A stretch of DNA of 44,687 nucleotides from positions 1-44,687 of the forward strand of contig CAZARD010000024.1 in assembly GCA_964487505.1 (NCBI GenBank). Direction: 5' to 3'. The stretch's first letter is position 1. Each line of letters begins with the position of its first letter. Both the position numbers and the translations under genes were made by a program. The notes below the pieces were generated by a model that saw only the letters and a list, made by a program, of their open reading frames with translations, was not told where the DNA came from and ran no database searches. The stretch is from JAFDVJ01 sp964487505 (lineage in GTDB: Bacteria > Acidobacteriota > Blastocatellia > Pyrinomonadales > Pyrinomonadaceae). Shown piece by piece: positions 1-8,398 of the stretch.

Positions 1-1460
1 AACGCTTCTTCAATGCACTCTCGTCGCTTTTTTTTCCGTTGTGGTTTCGTCTCTTTAGTGAAATTTTGGCCGAAGTCAGCGTCCCCATCCCACACAGCCT
101 GAGCGACACTCTCAATGGATATGTAGTAGTAAAGGAAGCTGGCAAAAACGTTGGTGACGACACGTCCACGACGATACCAGTCAAGGGCGAAGTCGAGCAC
201 GTCAGCATCCTTACCTTTTGGGAAATCCAGCAACAGCGAGTTGAATGCAGTCATTGCATCCGCATCTGGCAAAAGTAGTGGTTCAATCTTCTCCGCAAAA
301 CGATACTTAATTCGCCATTCCGCAACCCCGTTGTATGCCAACACAAGCCGATTTATCACCCGTCCGATTATTTCAAACGCACCTTTGAAATCGTCGGGTT
401 GTAATGAATCCAACGGGAACCATCCATCATAGACCTGAAAATTGTGAGGGGACGGAGATCCTTCTTTCTCATCGTCAAGGCATCGATGAAAATGAACCTG
501 ATTCCCTATGCTTCCTGTCTTATAAGGCAGATGAATGTTTGTTTTGACGACGAATTCAATCCCGTGAAATCCTGTTGCCAGAACATAGAAAAAGCAACCC
601 TGAATATCTGGATCGTCAGAGAATGATTTTGCTTCATCGAGAAGGGGCTGAGGGTTGGCAGGATAGATTATCGGCAACCAATAGCCTTCCGTGTTGTAAC
701 GCCCCTTGAAACCAAGTTCATGCAAGCGTTTTCCATCCACCTTCCACTCATCCTCAAACGGCATGAGTCCGACAAAAGGTTCAACCCTAAGACCTCCCGT
801 TAGATTTGCACAATCTACATTTTTCGGTGTTCGAATCCACCAAGATTTACCGCCGCCCGGATAATGCGAATAGAATCCGTAGAGTCCCGTTTGGTCATCG
901 ACAAGTAATTCAAAAATCTGAAAGCCGACCTTGATATATCGTGGTTGTCCACGGTATTTCAAGAGCTGCTGAAAATATTCGTCAAGGAAGAGTCTGGTAA
1001 AATTCTTGCACGAATTGTGCATTCTCTTCGCTTCTATCTTGGTTGGCGACTTTTTGTCCGATAAGGTGATTACCGGAAAGTACGAATCTTTTAACAAATC
1101 AGCAAAAGCGTCACTTCCGCTCTCACGTGCTTTCCGAATTAGAAATCGTAATTTGTCATTGAGATTCGGAGAACGGCCTAGCCCTTGAGAAAGCGGATAA
1201 AAAGGAGCCCACCCGTAAGGTTCGCCCGCCACGAGACCTAATAGACTCGCGATGAATTCGAGAAAATCATCCGTGAGTAAATCGGATGTCGAAAGGTCAT
1301 TCTTTTCTTTTAGCTGATTCCAGACCTCTAAGAAGTAGTCTGTCCAGTCAGCCTTCATTCCTTCAACCCTAACTAATAGGTAAAGAAAATCGATACCGCT
1401 ATAATTGTGCGCGGCTTCAAATACTTCATGGATAATTTTTCGCTTTTCTCTAATGTCCAT
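1..1460 (-). CDS. Unrecognised large protein, 3' end cut by window edge
   Basis: Reading the minus strand from the ATG at 1460 gives an open frame of about 486 codons with no stop before base 1, so the gene continues beyond the window. It begins MDIREKRKIIHEVFEAAHNY. I do not recognise a family. Visible traits are a helical charged N-terminus, an aromatic central stretch with the motif HYPGGGKSWW, and a hydrophobic segment FASFLYYYISIESVAQAVW near the edge that faintly recalls HEPN-type helices (weak inference). The gene is divergent from the AlbA_2 gene at 1506 with only 45 bp between the two starts, so the two probably share a control region. Base composition is clearly AT-richer than in the dap genes further right, suggesting acquisition by transfer. 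The small plus-strand frames over this stretch are shadows. Confidence 0.75.
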   Translation of the reverse strand, partial: MDIREKRKIIHEVFEAAHNYSGIDFLYLLVRVEGMKADWTDYFLEVWNQLKEKNDLSTSDLLTDDFLEFIASLLGLVAGEPYGWAPFYPLSQGLGRSPNLNDKLRFLIRKARESGSDAFADLLKDSYFPVITLSDKKSPTKIEAKRMHNSCKNFTRLFLDEYFQQLLKYRGQPRYIKVGFQIFELLVDDQTGLYGFYSHYPGGGKSWWIRTPKNVDCANLTGGLRVEPFVGLMPFEDEWKVDGKRLHELGFKGRYNTEGYWLPIIYPANPQPLLDEAKSFSDDPDIQGCFFYVLATGFHGIEFVVKTNIHLPYKTGSIGNQVHFHRCLDDEKEGSPSPHNFQVYDGWFPLDSLQPDDFKGAFEIIGRVINRLVLAYNGVAEWRIKYRFAEKIEPLLLPDADAMTAFNSLLLDFPKGKDADVLDFALDWYRRGRVVTNVFASFLYYYISIESVAQAVWDGDADFGQNFTKETKPQRKKKRRECIEEA

Positions 1461-1505
1461 TCCTTATCGGTTGACGAAGTCGGGTCACTTTTAATGATAT
1501 AGAAT

Positions 1506-2600
1506 ATGCCTATGGACTTCATTGACTGGACGCACATCGTTCTCAAAGAGTTGGTAGATGGCCGGCACGACCTCTTCATCGGTGACTTGGAGTTAGGCAC
1601 GCGACTTTTTGGAAAAGATTATGTGGAGAGCAGTGAGTACTGGCTGTCAAAGCAACGATCGGCTATGCACGACGCTATTCATAATCTTGCCGACCTTGGT
1701 GCTGTGGATGAGAATCAAGGGCGTTGGCAAGTCACCCGTTTAGGACGAGCGCTGCACGACGATCCGCTTCAACGTTGGGAACAAATATGCGAACAACAAT
1801 TCGATGAGGACGAAGTTCGGCTGATCCGACTGGTCAACCGTTTTAGTCCACAAATTGCGACTAGCCCGGACGCAATCTGGCTTGAAGAAGTGCCGCGAGA
1901 CGAACTTATTGTTGAGTTTGGATTCACGGTTCCTCCTAGCACGAACGAGGAGATGGATAACGCACAGAAATTCTTATACTCGATACCCAAGATGCTTGCC
2001 GATGTGCGAATGGTCAAAGATGATCCGCGAACGGGCTATCACAATAACATTAAGGCGACCTATCGCGGGTTAGCTTGGGAGCTACGACGGGGAGTTACTT
2101 CTGAATCGCGTTTCATCGATGGCCTTATTGACGAATGGGAAACGACTAACGTTGACTTCAAACGCGAGTTACATCTGGACACGAAAGATGAAAAAGGCGA
2201 ATTTGCCAAAGACGTACTGGCCTTAGCCAATACAAAATCAAGCGGAAAAAGATTTCTGGTTATTGGTTTTGATGATAAGACGCGAAAGTTCCATGCCCCT
2301 CCCGACCCGACCGTTACTCAAGATCGAATTGAGCAAGTGTTAAATAATCTGACGGTTCCCGTCGTCACGGTGCGCTATGACACGCCCGCGTATTACGAGG
2401 ACAAGGTGGGATGTCTCGAAGTTATTCGAGAACCATTTAAGTTGCCGTATAGAGCGGCTGTTGACGTAACCGGAGAGAAAAATAAGAAGAGGCTCGAGAA
2501 AGATGCTGTTTACGTGCGACACGGTTCGCACAGCGACGTTGCGACAGGGATAGAGCTTCAGGATCTAATTGACGAAGGACAGCGAGCTAAAGATATTTGA
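1506..2600 (+). CDS. Winged-helix plus AlbA_2 (Schlafen-type) putative nucleic-acid-binding protein
   Basis: The 364-residue product has an N-terminal part (about 30-90) that reads like a winged helix, with QRSAMHDAIHNLADLGAVDE followed by a wing-like GRWQVTRLGRAL. From about residue 215 to 350 it matches the AlbA_2 / Schlafen AlbA_2 pattern: ETTNVDFKREL, then FAKDVLALANTKSSGKRFLVIGFDD, and the closing DAVYVRHGSHSDVA strand. Proteins of this family bind nucleic acids or nucleotides and occur as regulators or in defence settings; the exact role here is unknown. An alternative ATG lies two codons downstream at 1512; neither has a clear Shine-Dalgarno site. The gene is divergent from the unrecognised gene at 1460 and shares its AT-rich composition, so the two may form one functional unit. 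Confidence 0.75.
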   Translation: MPMDFIDWTHIVLKELVDGRHDLFIGDLELGTRLFGKDYVESSEYWLSKQRSAMHDAIHNLADLGAVDENQGRWQVTRLGRALHDDPLQRWEQICEQQFDEDEVRLIRLVNRFSPQIATSPDAIWLEEVPRDELIVEFGFTVPPSTNEEMDNAQKFLYSIPKMLADVRMVKDDPRTGYHNNIKATYRGLAWELRRGVTSESRFIDGLIDEWETTNVDFKRELHLDTKDEKGEFAKDVLALANTKSSGKRFLVIGFDDKTRKFHAPPDPTVTQDRIEQVLNNLTVPVVTVRYDTPAYYEDKVGCLEVIREPFKLPYRAAVDVTGEKNKKRLEKDAVYVRHGSHSDVATGIELQDLIDEGQRAKDI

Positions 2601-2613
2601 TAATACAAGGTCG

Positions 2614-2647
2614 GGGGGTAGATATCGGAATCCAATATTTTACCCCC
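2614..2647. terminator. Hairpin after the AlbA_2 gene
   Basis: GGGGGTA (2614-2620) pairs with TACCCCC (2641-2647). Inside the loop, GATAT/ATAT and GGA/TCC can extend the stem. It starts 14 bp after the stop codon at 2600. There is no T-run, so it may be a factor-assisted terminator or an RNA 3' end protector. Confidence 0.5.
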
Positions 2648-3240
2648 TACGCGTTTGAATTTCCTTTTGGATCTCGTCTCGAACAAATGAAATTTGCTCC
2701 GTCGTGAATCGTTTCTTAATGGCAAGGTTCGCGGTCGCGTGTTCGAGTAGTCATTCTACTTCGTCAGGATTATGTAGGCTAACTTCCCGGATGAATGACG
2801 CGGTTCGCCGTCCGCGTTTCGCTTGGATTCGCGTAGTTCAAATTCTATCGAGAAGCGTCTAACGATGATAAAGCAACATTCTTTCTGTAAATTCGATCTT
2901 TGACCGCGTGAGTGCCAATACGTCTTCGAAAAACCAGATAAGAAAAACCGGAATTTCGACCAGATACCCTGCGCCGATGACGACAATTGCGGTCCGGGAT
3001 ACATCGCATCGAGCCCCATCGTCCTCATTGATCGCATGACACGCTTGCGGATCTCCGCCGCCGTCCGCGCGGTTGGCCGGGTAACGTGCCGAAGATCGAC
3101 TTGTCAATGATCGGATGGTTTTGCGCGGCATCAGATTCAGACGATTGCCGAATCGGTCAGATAGTGAGCCTTCGCACTTGAAACACCGGTTGAACCGATG
3201 GGGATTGTTCCGGCATCGCAGCCTGTGACAAAATAGCGGC
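2648..3240. other. Spacer without a credible gene, possibly decayed
   Basis: About 590 bp lie between the AlbA_2 gene and dapB. Several short frames exist, but none has a start site, family pattern or codon use that convinces. A minus-strand frame contains one hydrophobic stretch (around 2890-2990) that could be the remnant of a membrane protein. Composition changes here from AT-rich on the left to GC-rich on the right, so this is the likely boundary of the acquired segment. No clear promoter for dapB was found. Confidence 0.5.
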
Positions 3241-3945
3241 ATGAAAATCGCGATGATCGGACACGGGGCGATGGGGAAGCTCATTGAAAAACTGGCCCTT
3301 GAAAATGGCGACGAGATATCGATCGTCATCGACGACGCGCTCGCGTCGCTTGCCGCGTCGGACCTTTCCGATCTCCTTCGAGGTTCCGACGTCGCGATCG
3401 ACTTCACGGTCGCATCGGCGGTCAGGCGAAACGTCGAGGCCTGCGTCCTCGCGGGTGTTCCGCTGATCGAGGGGACGACCGGTTGGAATGCCGAGAAAGC
3501 GCCGGTCCTCGAATTCGTCGGCCGTGAGAAAGGAGCGCTGGTTTACGGTTCGAACTTCAGCGTCGGCGTCAACCTTTTCTTCAAGATCGCGGGCTATGCG
3601 TCGGAGCTTTTCTCGAAATTTGAAGATTACGAGGTCTTCATCGAGGAACGCCATCATTCGCGCAAGAAGGACGCTCCGAGCGGGACCGCGCTCAAATTGA
3701 AGGAGATCGTCGAAAGTAGTTTTCCGAACGGGTTCTCGATTTCCGCGACGCGGGCCGGCGACATTCCCGGAACGCACACCGTCGGATTCGATTCCGCGCC
3801 GGATACTGTCGAACTGACGCACACGGCACGTTCGCGGGAAGGATTTGCGCGCGGCGCGCTCCTCGCCGCCGGCTGGATCGTCGGACGCCGCGGCGTTTAC
3901 GAATTCTCGGACGTGATGGACGAGATTCTTGCAGGCGGACAGTGA
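3241..3945 (+). CDS. dapB: 4-hydroxy-tetrahydrodipicolinate reductase
   Basis: DapB reduces 4-hydroxy-tetrahydrodipicolinate with NAD(P)H in the cytoplasmic diaminopimelate/lysine pathway. The 234-residue product starts with a Rossmann motif, KIAMIGHGAMGKLI, continues with DVAIDFT and the substrate-loop GTTGWN, and carries the family signature EERHHSRKKDAPSGTA with the catalytic His pair, Lys and the PSGTA tetrahydrodipicolinate-binding segment near residues 137-152. It ends with the usual C-terminal helix after GVYEFSDV. It is slightly shorter than many DapB proteins (about 245-270). Its stop overlaps the GTG start of the Crp-like gene by 4 bp, so the two are probably translated together. 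dapA and dapD lie 3-5 kb downstream and are not in the same run of genes. Confidence 0.95.
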   Translation: MKIAMIGHGAMGKLIEKLALENGDEISIVIDDALASLAASDLSDLLRGSDVAIDFTVASAVRRNVEACVLAGVPLIEGTTGWNAEKAPVLEFVGREKGALVYGSNFSVGVNLFFKIAGYASELFSKFEDYEVFIEERHHSRKKDAPSGTALKLKEIVESSFPNGFSISATRAGDIPGTHTVGFDSAPDTVELTHTARSREGFARGALLAAGWIVGRRGVYEFSDVMDEILAGGQ

Positions 3946-4508
3946 ACTTCATCGAGCATATTCGGACGTTTTTCCCGATCTCGGACGCGGCGGCGGACGA
4001 GTTGCTCTCGAAAAGCCGGCGCTCCTCGGTACCGCGGCATTTCCGGCTCCATCGCGAGGGCGACGTCTGCAACGTCCTTTGGTTCGTCGAGAAGGGGATC
4101 GTCCGCTGGTATTACATCGATGAGGACGGCCGCGAGATAACCGACTGGTTCGCATCCGAGAACTCGTTCGTCACCGCCTTCGACAGCTTCTTCCAACGCA
4201 AGCCGAGCCGCTACTTCATCGAGACGCTTGAAGACTGCGATCTCTACTCGATGACCTACGGCGACCTGGAATCCTCGTTCACGCGTTTTCCGGAGATAGA
4301 CCGGCTGAGCCGGGTGATACTTCTCCAGATACTCGAAGAGCAACTGGCGAAGAACTCGGCGCTTCAGTTCCGCAAAGCCTCGCAACGGTATCGATTTATC
4401 ATCGAGAAGCACCCCGACCTTCTTCGGCGCGTCCCTCTCGGCCACATCGCGTCGTACCTCGGCATCACGCAGGAAACACTCAGCCGGATCCGAGCACGGC
4501 GCTCGTGA
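3942..4508 (+). CDS. Crp/Fnr-family transcriptional regulator
   Basis: The 188-residue product has a cyclic-nucleotide-binding-like beta roll (about 20-115) with FRLHREGDVCNVLWFVEKGIV and a long dimerisation helix. It ends in a helix-turn-helix, VPLGHIASYLGITQETLSRIR. This short architecture resembles Crp-like regulators common in Bacteroidetes and Acidobacteria. The Fnr cysteines are absent, so an iron-sulfur sensor is unlikely; the ligand is unknown. Start is GTG at 3942, overlapping the dapB stop by 4 bp. The AlkB-like hydroxylase follows 81 bp downstream on the same strand, which makes it the most likely target, by analogy with other Crp-type/alkB pairs (inference). Confidence 0.9.
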   Translation: MNFIEHIRTFFPISDAAADELLSKSRRSSVPRHFRLHREGDVCNVLWFVEKGIVRWYYIDEDGREITDWFASENSFVTAFDSFFQRKPSRYFIETLEDCDLYSMTYGDLESSFTRFPEIDRLSRVILLQILEEQLAKNSALQFRKASQRYRFIIEKHPDLLRRVPLGHIASYLGITQETLSRIRARRS

Positions 4509-4589
4509 ACTTTTTGACGAAAATCAAAACGCCTTGAAGCTCGTCCGGTTTATCTTGTGACGATCATATCTTCGGTTGCGAGGTACAAG

Positions 4590-5699
4590 ATGCTTTACGG
4601 CTACAAGTTTGCGGTTCGACCGATGGTTCTGGCTGAACGGCTTGACCTTGGAAGGTTGGCGTATCTGCTGGTTCTGGTGTTCCCGGCGGCCACGGCCGCG
4701 GCGTTCTTCTTGTCAGGGGCGCTGACGTTCCTGCCGGCAATCCTCTTTTTCGGCCTCGTGTCGCTGCTCGAGCTTTTTTTCATTTCTCCCGATCACACGA
4801 ACTTGTCCGATGCCCGCAAGCGTGATCGTGCCGACGCTCGATTCTTCGATCTTCTGTTGTACTCGCTGGCTTTGGTCCAGCTTGTCCTGCTCGTGACATT
4901 CCTCGCGACGATCTCGCGCGTTCCTATGTTGAGCGTCGAGTTCGTCGGCCGCGTACTTTCGATGGGGATGATGTGCGGCCTTCTCGGCATCAACCTCGGC
5001 CATGAGCTCGGCCACCGTGTCCGGGCGTTGCCCCGTCGCACAGCGGAATTCACGCTTTTGACCTCGCTCGAGAACCATTTTCTCCCGTACCACAATCTCG
5101 GACATCACCGGAATGCGGCCACGCCGGGCGATCCGGCGACGGCGCGTCGCGGAGAATCAGTCTACTCGTTCTGGTTCCGTTCCCAGATCGGAAGCTATAT
5201 CCAAGCGTGGCAGATCGAGAACGGCAGATTGAAAAGGCGCGGGAGCCGCCCGATCTCGATCCGCAACCGGATGCTGGCATACACATTCGCTCAGATCGCG
5301 CTCGTGATCACAGTCTGTGCGGCGTTCGGTCTGCAGGCACTCGCGGCGTTCATCGGGGCCGCCGTGATCGGCAAGCTTTTGCTCGAAACCGCGAACTATA
5401 TCGAGCATTACGGGCTTCTCCGGCGCAAGCTCGCCAACGGGCGCTACGAGCGTGTCGGGCCCGAACATTCCTGGAATTCCGACCATCCGTTGAGCCGGGC
5501 GGTGCTTTTTGAGCTTTCGCGCCACTCGGACCACCATTTCATCGCGAGCAAGCATTTTCAGGTTCTCGACTCGCTCCCGACGAGTCCGCAAATGCCGACC
5601 GGCTATCCGGGAATGATGCTGTTGTCGCTGGTGCCGCCGCTTTGGTTTCGCGTTATGGACCGGAGGATTGACAGTTTGCGGCAGAACGCCGGAAACTAG
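4590..5699 (+). CDS. AlkB-like integral-membrane diiron hydroxylase (alkane 1-monooxygenase family)
   Basis: The product is a polytopic membrane protein with about six hydrophobic segments and the histidine boxes of the AlkB family: HELGHR (about residues 138-143), NLGHHRNAATPGDPATAR (about 170), a NYIEHYG motif characteristic of alkane hydroxylases, and RHSDHHF near the C-terminus. These histidines hold the diiron centre that inserts oxygen into a terminal methyl group; electrons would come from a rubredoxin or ferredoxin, none of which lies nearby. I chose ATG 4590 because GAGG sits 7 bp upstream; a GTG at 4557 would add 11 residues without a ribosome site. The natural substrate could be an alkane, fatty acyl or terpenoid chain. 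Confidence 0.88.
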   Translation: MLYGYKFAVRPMVLAERLDLGRLAYLLVLVFPAATAAAFFLSGALTFLPAILFFGLVSLLELFFISPDHTNLSDARKRDRADARFFDLLLYSLALVQLVLLVTFLATISRVPMLSVEFVGRVLSMGMMCGLLGINLGHELGHRVRALPRRTAEFTLLTSLENHFLPYHNLGHHRNAATPGDPATARRGESVYSFWFRSQIGSYIQAWQIENGRLKRRGSRPISIRNRMLAYTFAQIALVITVCAAFGLQALAAFIGAAVIGKLLLETANYIEHYGLLRRKLANGRYERVGPEHSWNSDHPLSRAVLFELSRHSDHHFIASKHFQVLDSLPTSPQMPTGYPGMMLLSLVPPLWFRVMDRRIDSLRQNAGN

Positions 5700-5703
5700 C
5701 GCC

Positions 5704-6360
5704 GTGACACCGCGCATAAAGATCTGCTGTATTTCGAGCGTCGACGAGGCGATGACCGCGATAAACGCCGGCGCATCGGCCATCGGTCTCGTCGGCCCGA
5801 TGCCTTCCGGGCCGGGCGTCATCGCCGACGAACTGATCGCCGAGATCGCGCGAACGGTTCCGCCGCCCGTCGGGACCTTCCTTCTGACGAGCGAAACACA
5901 CGCCGGCGAGGTCGTCACGCACCAACGCCGTGTGCATACCGATACAATCCAATTGGTCGATGCGCTGCGGGATCGCGATTACGGATCAATCCGAAGCGAG
6001 TTGCCTGCGGTTAAGCTTGTTCAGGTTATCCACGTCATCGACGAGAGTTCGGTCGAGGAGGCCTGCGCGGTCGCGGCACACGTCGATGCGATACTGCTCG
6101 ATTCCGGAAACCCGAATCTGGCGGTTAAGGAACTCGGCGGGACGGGTCGCGTCCACAATTGGTCATTGAGCAGGGAGATTGTCGAGAAGTGCGGAAAACC
6201 CGTGTTTCTTGCCGGGGGAATCTCGGCGGCCAATGTCCGGGAGGCGTTTGAAACGGTTGGCCCATTCGGATTCGATCTATGTTCAAGCGTTCGGACAGAT
6301 GGCAGACTTGATCGGCGCAAACTGGAGGAGTTCTTCAATCGCGTCGCATCTTGTCGATGA
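5704..6360 (+). CDS. Phosphoribosylanthranilate isomerase-like TIM-barrel protein
   Basis: The 218-residue protein shows the TrpF pattern: IKICCISS at the start (TrpF has KICGIT, with the catalytic Cys), AILLDSG (the catalytic Asp), GGTGRVHNW, and LAGGISAANV for phosphate binding. TrpF isomerises N-(5-phosphoribosyl)anthranilate in tryptophan synthesis. The second strand region, GLVGPMPSGPG, differs from the usual FxxSPR motif, and no other trp gene is present, so a divergent role is possible. GTG at 5704 gives the canonical short N-terminus; an earlier TTG at 5668 would overlap AlkB. The 3' end overlaps the convergent M23 peptidase gene by 26 bp. Confidence 0.75.
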   Translation: MTPRIKICCISSVDEAMTAINAGASAIGLVGPMPSGPGVIADELIAEIARTVPPPVGTFLLTSETHAGEVVTHQRRVHTDTIQLVDALRDRDYGSIRSELPAVKLVQVIHVIDESSVEEACAVAAHVDAILLDSGNPNLAVKELGGTGRVHNWSLSREIVEKCGKPVFLAGGISAANVREAFETVGPFGFDLCSSVRTDGRLDRRKLEEFFNRVASCR

Positions 6361-6940
6361 AATCCGACGGATCGATCCAGCCCTTTCGATTCGGCGAATA
6401 TCCCGGGCCCGGCTCGTTCCACATCGGACAATCCTCGGTACGGATCTCGAAATGTAGATGGCAGGCATAGCGTCCGTCGGCATTTCCAACCTCCCCGATC
6501 TTCTCGCGTAGTCTTACGTCGCCGGTTGACCTTTCGATCATGGAAAGATGGCCGTAGAGCGATCTCACTTTCGAACCGTCTTTGCGCGCGTGTTCAATGA
6601 TCAAGACGTTTCCCCAACCCGGTCCGCCGTGCTCGGCGTAGACGATCCTGCCGTCGGCGATCGCGAAGACCGGCTCGCCGCAATCGGTGTTTCCGCCCGA
6701 GTTCTTGTTCCAATCCTCACCGAGATGATCGTTGACGCCGAAGTCCTGCGCATTGTACCAATCGTCGGCCCTGTCTCTTTTCTGGGTCAAAGCCGCGCCC
6801 TTTCCGAGCGGATACGCGAACGCCTGTTGCACGGACTCGATGGGCGCGGAATTTGAATTCGAGCGCTGCGCTTCCGATCGGTTGCAGGCGGCGAGAACGG
6901 CGCCGGCGGTAAATACAAAAACAAAAATTATGATTCGCAT
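6335..6940 (-). CDS. M23-family metallopeptidase, probable lipoprotein
   Basis: The 201-residue product starts MRIIIFVFVFTAGAVLAAC, a lipoprotein signal with the lipobox LAAC. The mature part has the LytM/M23 zinc motif: HLGEDWN (His and Asp ligands), YGHLS and HLHFEIR (catalytic and ligand His). Enzymes of this family cut peptide cross-links of peptidoglycan or activate amidases in the periplasm. The open frame continues upstream through the dapA region to 7939, but that extension is antisense to dapA and not coding; the signal peptide fixes the start at 6940. Its last 26 bp overlap the TrpF-like gene on the other strand. It is divergent from dapA. Confidence 0.9.
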   Translation of the reverse strand: MRIIIFVFVFTAGAVLAACNRSEAQRSNSNSAPIESVQQAFAYPLGKGAALTQKRDRADDWYNAQDFGVNDHLGEDWNKNSGGNTDCGEPVFAIADGRIVYAEHGGPGWGNVLIIEHARKDGSKVRSLYGHLSMIERSTGDVRLREKIGEVGNADGRYACHLHFEIRTEDCPMWNEPGPGYSPNRKGWIDPSDFIDKMRRD

Positions 6941-7015
6941 AAAGAATACCAATGCGATTTTGTAAGATGCTCGGCAATGAGAATATAATTTTCCTTTGCG
7001 AGGGACAAGAATATT

Positions 7016-7912
7016 ATGACGATGAAACTCGAATGGCTCCGCGGTTGCGGCACCGCTCTCGTCACGCCGTTCCGGAAGGACGGATCGGTCGATGACGCTT
7101 GTTTCCGGTCGCTCACCGAGCGACAGATCAAGAACGGCGTCAAGATACTTGTACCGTGCGGAACGACCGGCGAAGCGGTCACGATGGATGAAAACGAGCG
7201 CCTTCAGGTAATCAAGATGACGATCGAGGTCGCGCACAAGCTCAAGGCCAAGGTCATCGCCGGAACGGGAAGCAACAACACCGCCGCGACGATCGAACTC
7301 ACGCGCAAGGTCCGCGAACTCGGGGCCGACGGCGCGCTGGTCGTCGCTCCGTACTACAACAAGCCGACCCAGGAAGGAATGCTGGCGCATTTCGGCGAGA
7401 TCGCGAAATCGGTCAAGGGCTTTCCGATAATGATGTACAACGTCCCGGCGCGGACCTCGTCGAACATCTCTGCCGAGACCACGATCCGGCTTGCGGAAGA
7501 ATTCGAGAACATCGTCGCGACGAAAGAGGCTTCCGGGAATTTTTCGCAGATCATGCAGATCTGCGCGCGGCGGCCAAAGAACTTCCGCGTGTTTTCGGGC
7601 GACGACGCGACCACTTTGCCGCTGATCTCGATCGGCGCCGACGGATTGGTCTCCGTCGTCTCTAATGAACTGCCGAAGGAAACCTCGGCGATGGTCGAGA
7701 AGGCGCTCGACGGTGCCTGGACCGCGGCGCGGAAGATCCATTACAAGATCCTGCCGCTGATGGAGGCGAATTTCATCGAAGCCTCGCCCGCGCCGTGCAA
7801 GTTCGTGATGAAGGAAATGGGGCTGCTTGAAGAGAATCTCAGACTTCCGCTCGTTCCGATAACCGAGCCGTCGCGGAAAAAGCTTCGGGGGGTTTTGAAA
7901 GAGCTGGCCTAG
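7016..7912 (+). CDS. dapA: 4-hydroxy-tetrahydrodipicolinate synthase
   Basis: DapA condenses pyruvate with aspartate semialdehyde, the first committed step of lysine/DAP synthesis. The 298-residue protein has the full pattern: GTALVTPF, CGTTGEAVTM, GTGSNNT, VAPYYNKPTQEG, MYNVPARTS with the catalytic Tyr, and VATKEAS with the Schiff-base Lys. Two start codons, 7016 and 7022, are possible; GAGGGA lies about 10 bp before the first. It opens a three-gene run with a small lipoprotein and dapD, separated by 21 bp and a 1-bp stop/start overlap, so the three are probably one transcript. Confidence 0.96.
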   Translation: MTMKLEWLRGCGTALVTPFRKDGSVDDACFRSLTERQIKNGVKILVPCGTTGEAVTMDENERLQVIKMTIEVAHKLKAKVIAGTGSNNTAATIELTRKVRELGADGALVVAPYYNKPTQEGMLAHFGEIAKSVKGFPIMMYNVPARTSSNISAETTIRLAEEFENIVATKEASGNFSQIMQICARRPKNFRVFSGDDATTLPLISIGADGLVSVVSNELPKETSAMVEKALDGAWTAARKIHYKILPLMEANFIEASPAPCKFVMKEMGLLEENLRLPLVPITEPSRKKLRGVLKELA

Positions 7913-7933
7913 TAATTGAAAACGGAGGTGTCT

Positions 7934-8398
7934 ATGCATAGAACAGCGATTTGTGTCCTGGTCTTTTTGCTGCCGTTCATCGTTTCGGGATGTTCTACGA
8001 TCGAAAATTTCTATGTCGTGAACGGCTCGGATTCGCCGCTCGAGGTCTCGGTCAAATGGAGGGCTAACCTGTATTCGGGGCTGGGGAAATACAAATCTGC
8101 GAGTTTCGATGGAAAGAGGTTCGAGAAGCTCGAATCACTTCCGGCCTTCTCTGAGGAAGAGATCGTCGCGGCCGAGACGAAGAACGAGATCGTGGTCGTG
8201 CTTCAACCGCGTGAGATGCTTCGTGTTCACGGCGTTCTCAACAAATCGAAGGAACAAATTGCCAAGGGCATCGACGATTCGTTTCATATCGAGTACCTTG
8301 GCCTTAAAGGAAAGAAAGGAAATATGGAGCTGAGCGGCGAACAGACGTGGTTTCAGTTTCGCGAAATGGACCAAGGGTATTTCATAATTTACCGTTAA
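7934..8398 (+). CDS. Small lipoprotein of unknown function
   Basis: The 154-residue product starts MHRTAICVLVFLLPFIVSGC, a lipoprotein signal peptide with a Cys after a small residue. The rest has alternating beta-like stretches, for example NFYVVNGSDSPLEVSVKW and EIVVVLQPREMLRVHG, and resembles no family I know. GGAGG at 7924-7928 fixes the ATG at 7934. It sits between dapA and dapD and shares the TAATG stop/start junction with dapD, so its expression is tied to cell-wall precursor genes; a cell-envelope role is possible but not shown. Confidence 0.8.
   Translation: MHRTAICVLVFLLPFIVSGCSTIENFYVVNGSDSPLEVSVKWRANLYSGLGKYKSASFDGKRFEKLESLPAFSEEEIVAAETKNEIVVVLQPREMLRVHGVLNKSKEQIAKGIDDSFHIEYLGLKGKKGNMELSGEQTWFQFREMDQGYFIIYR

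Noticed and set aside
1..1200. Small plus-strand frames at the left edge
   Set aside because: They overlap the long open minus-strand frame that runs off the window and have no family pattern.
2859..3407. 182-codon minus-strand frame before and within dapB
   Set aside because: Half of it is antisense to dapB. Only one hydrophobic stretch looks protein-like, not enough for a gene.
6941..7939. Long minus-strand frame upstream of the M23 peptidase start
   Set aside because: It is antisense to dapA; the lipoprotein signal peptide at 6940 is the true N-terminus, and the extension has arginine-rich shadow composition.
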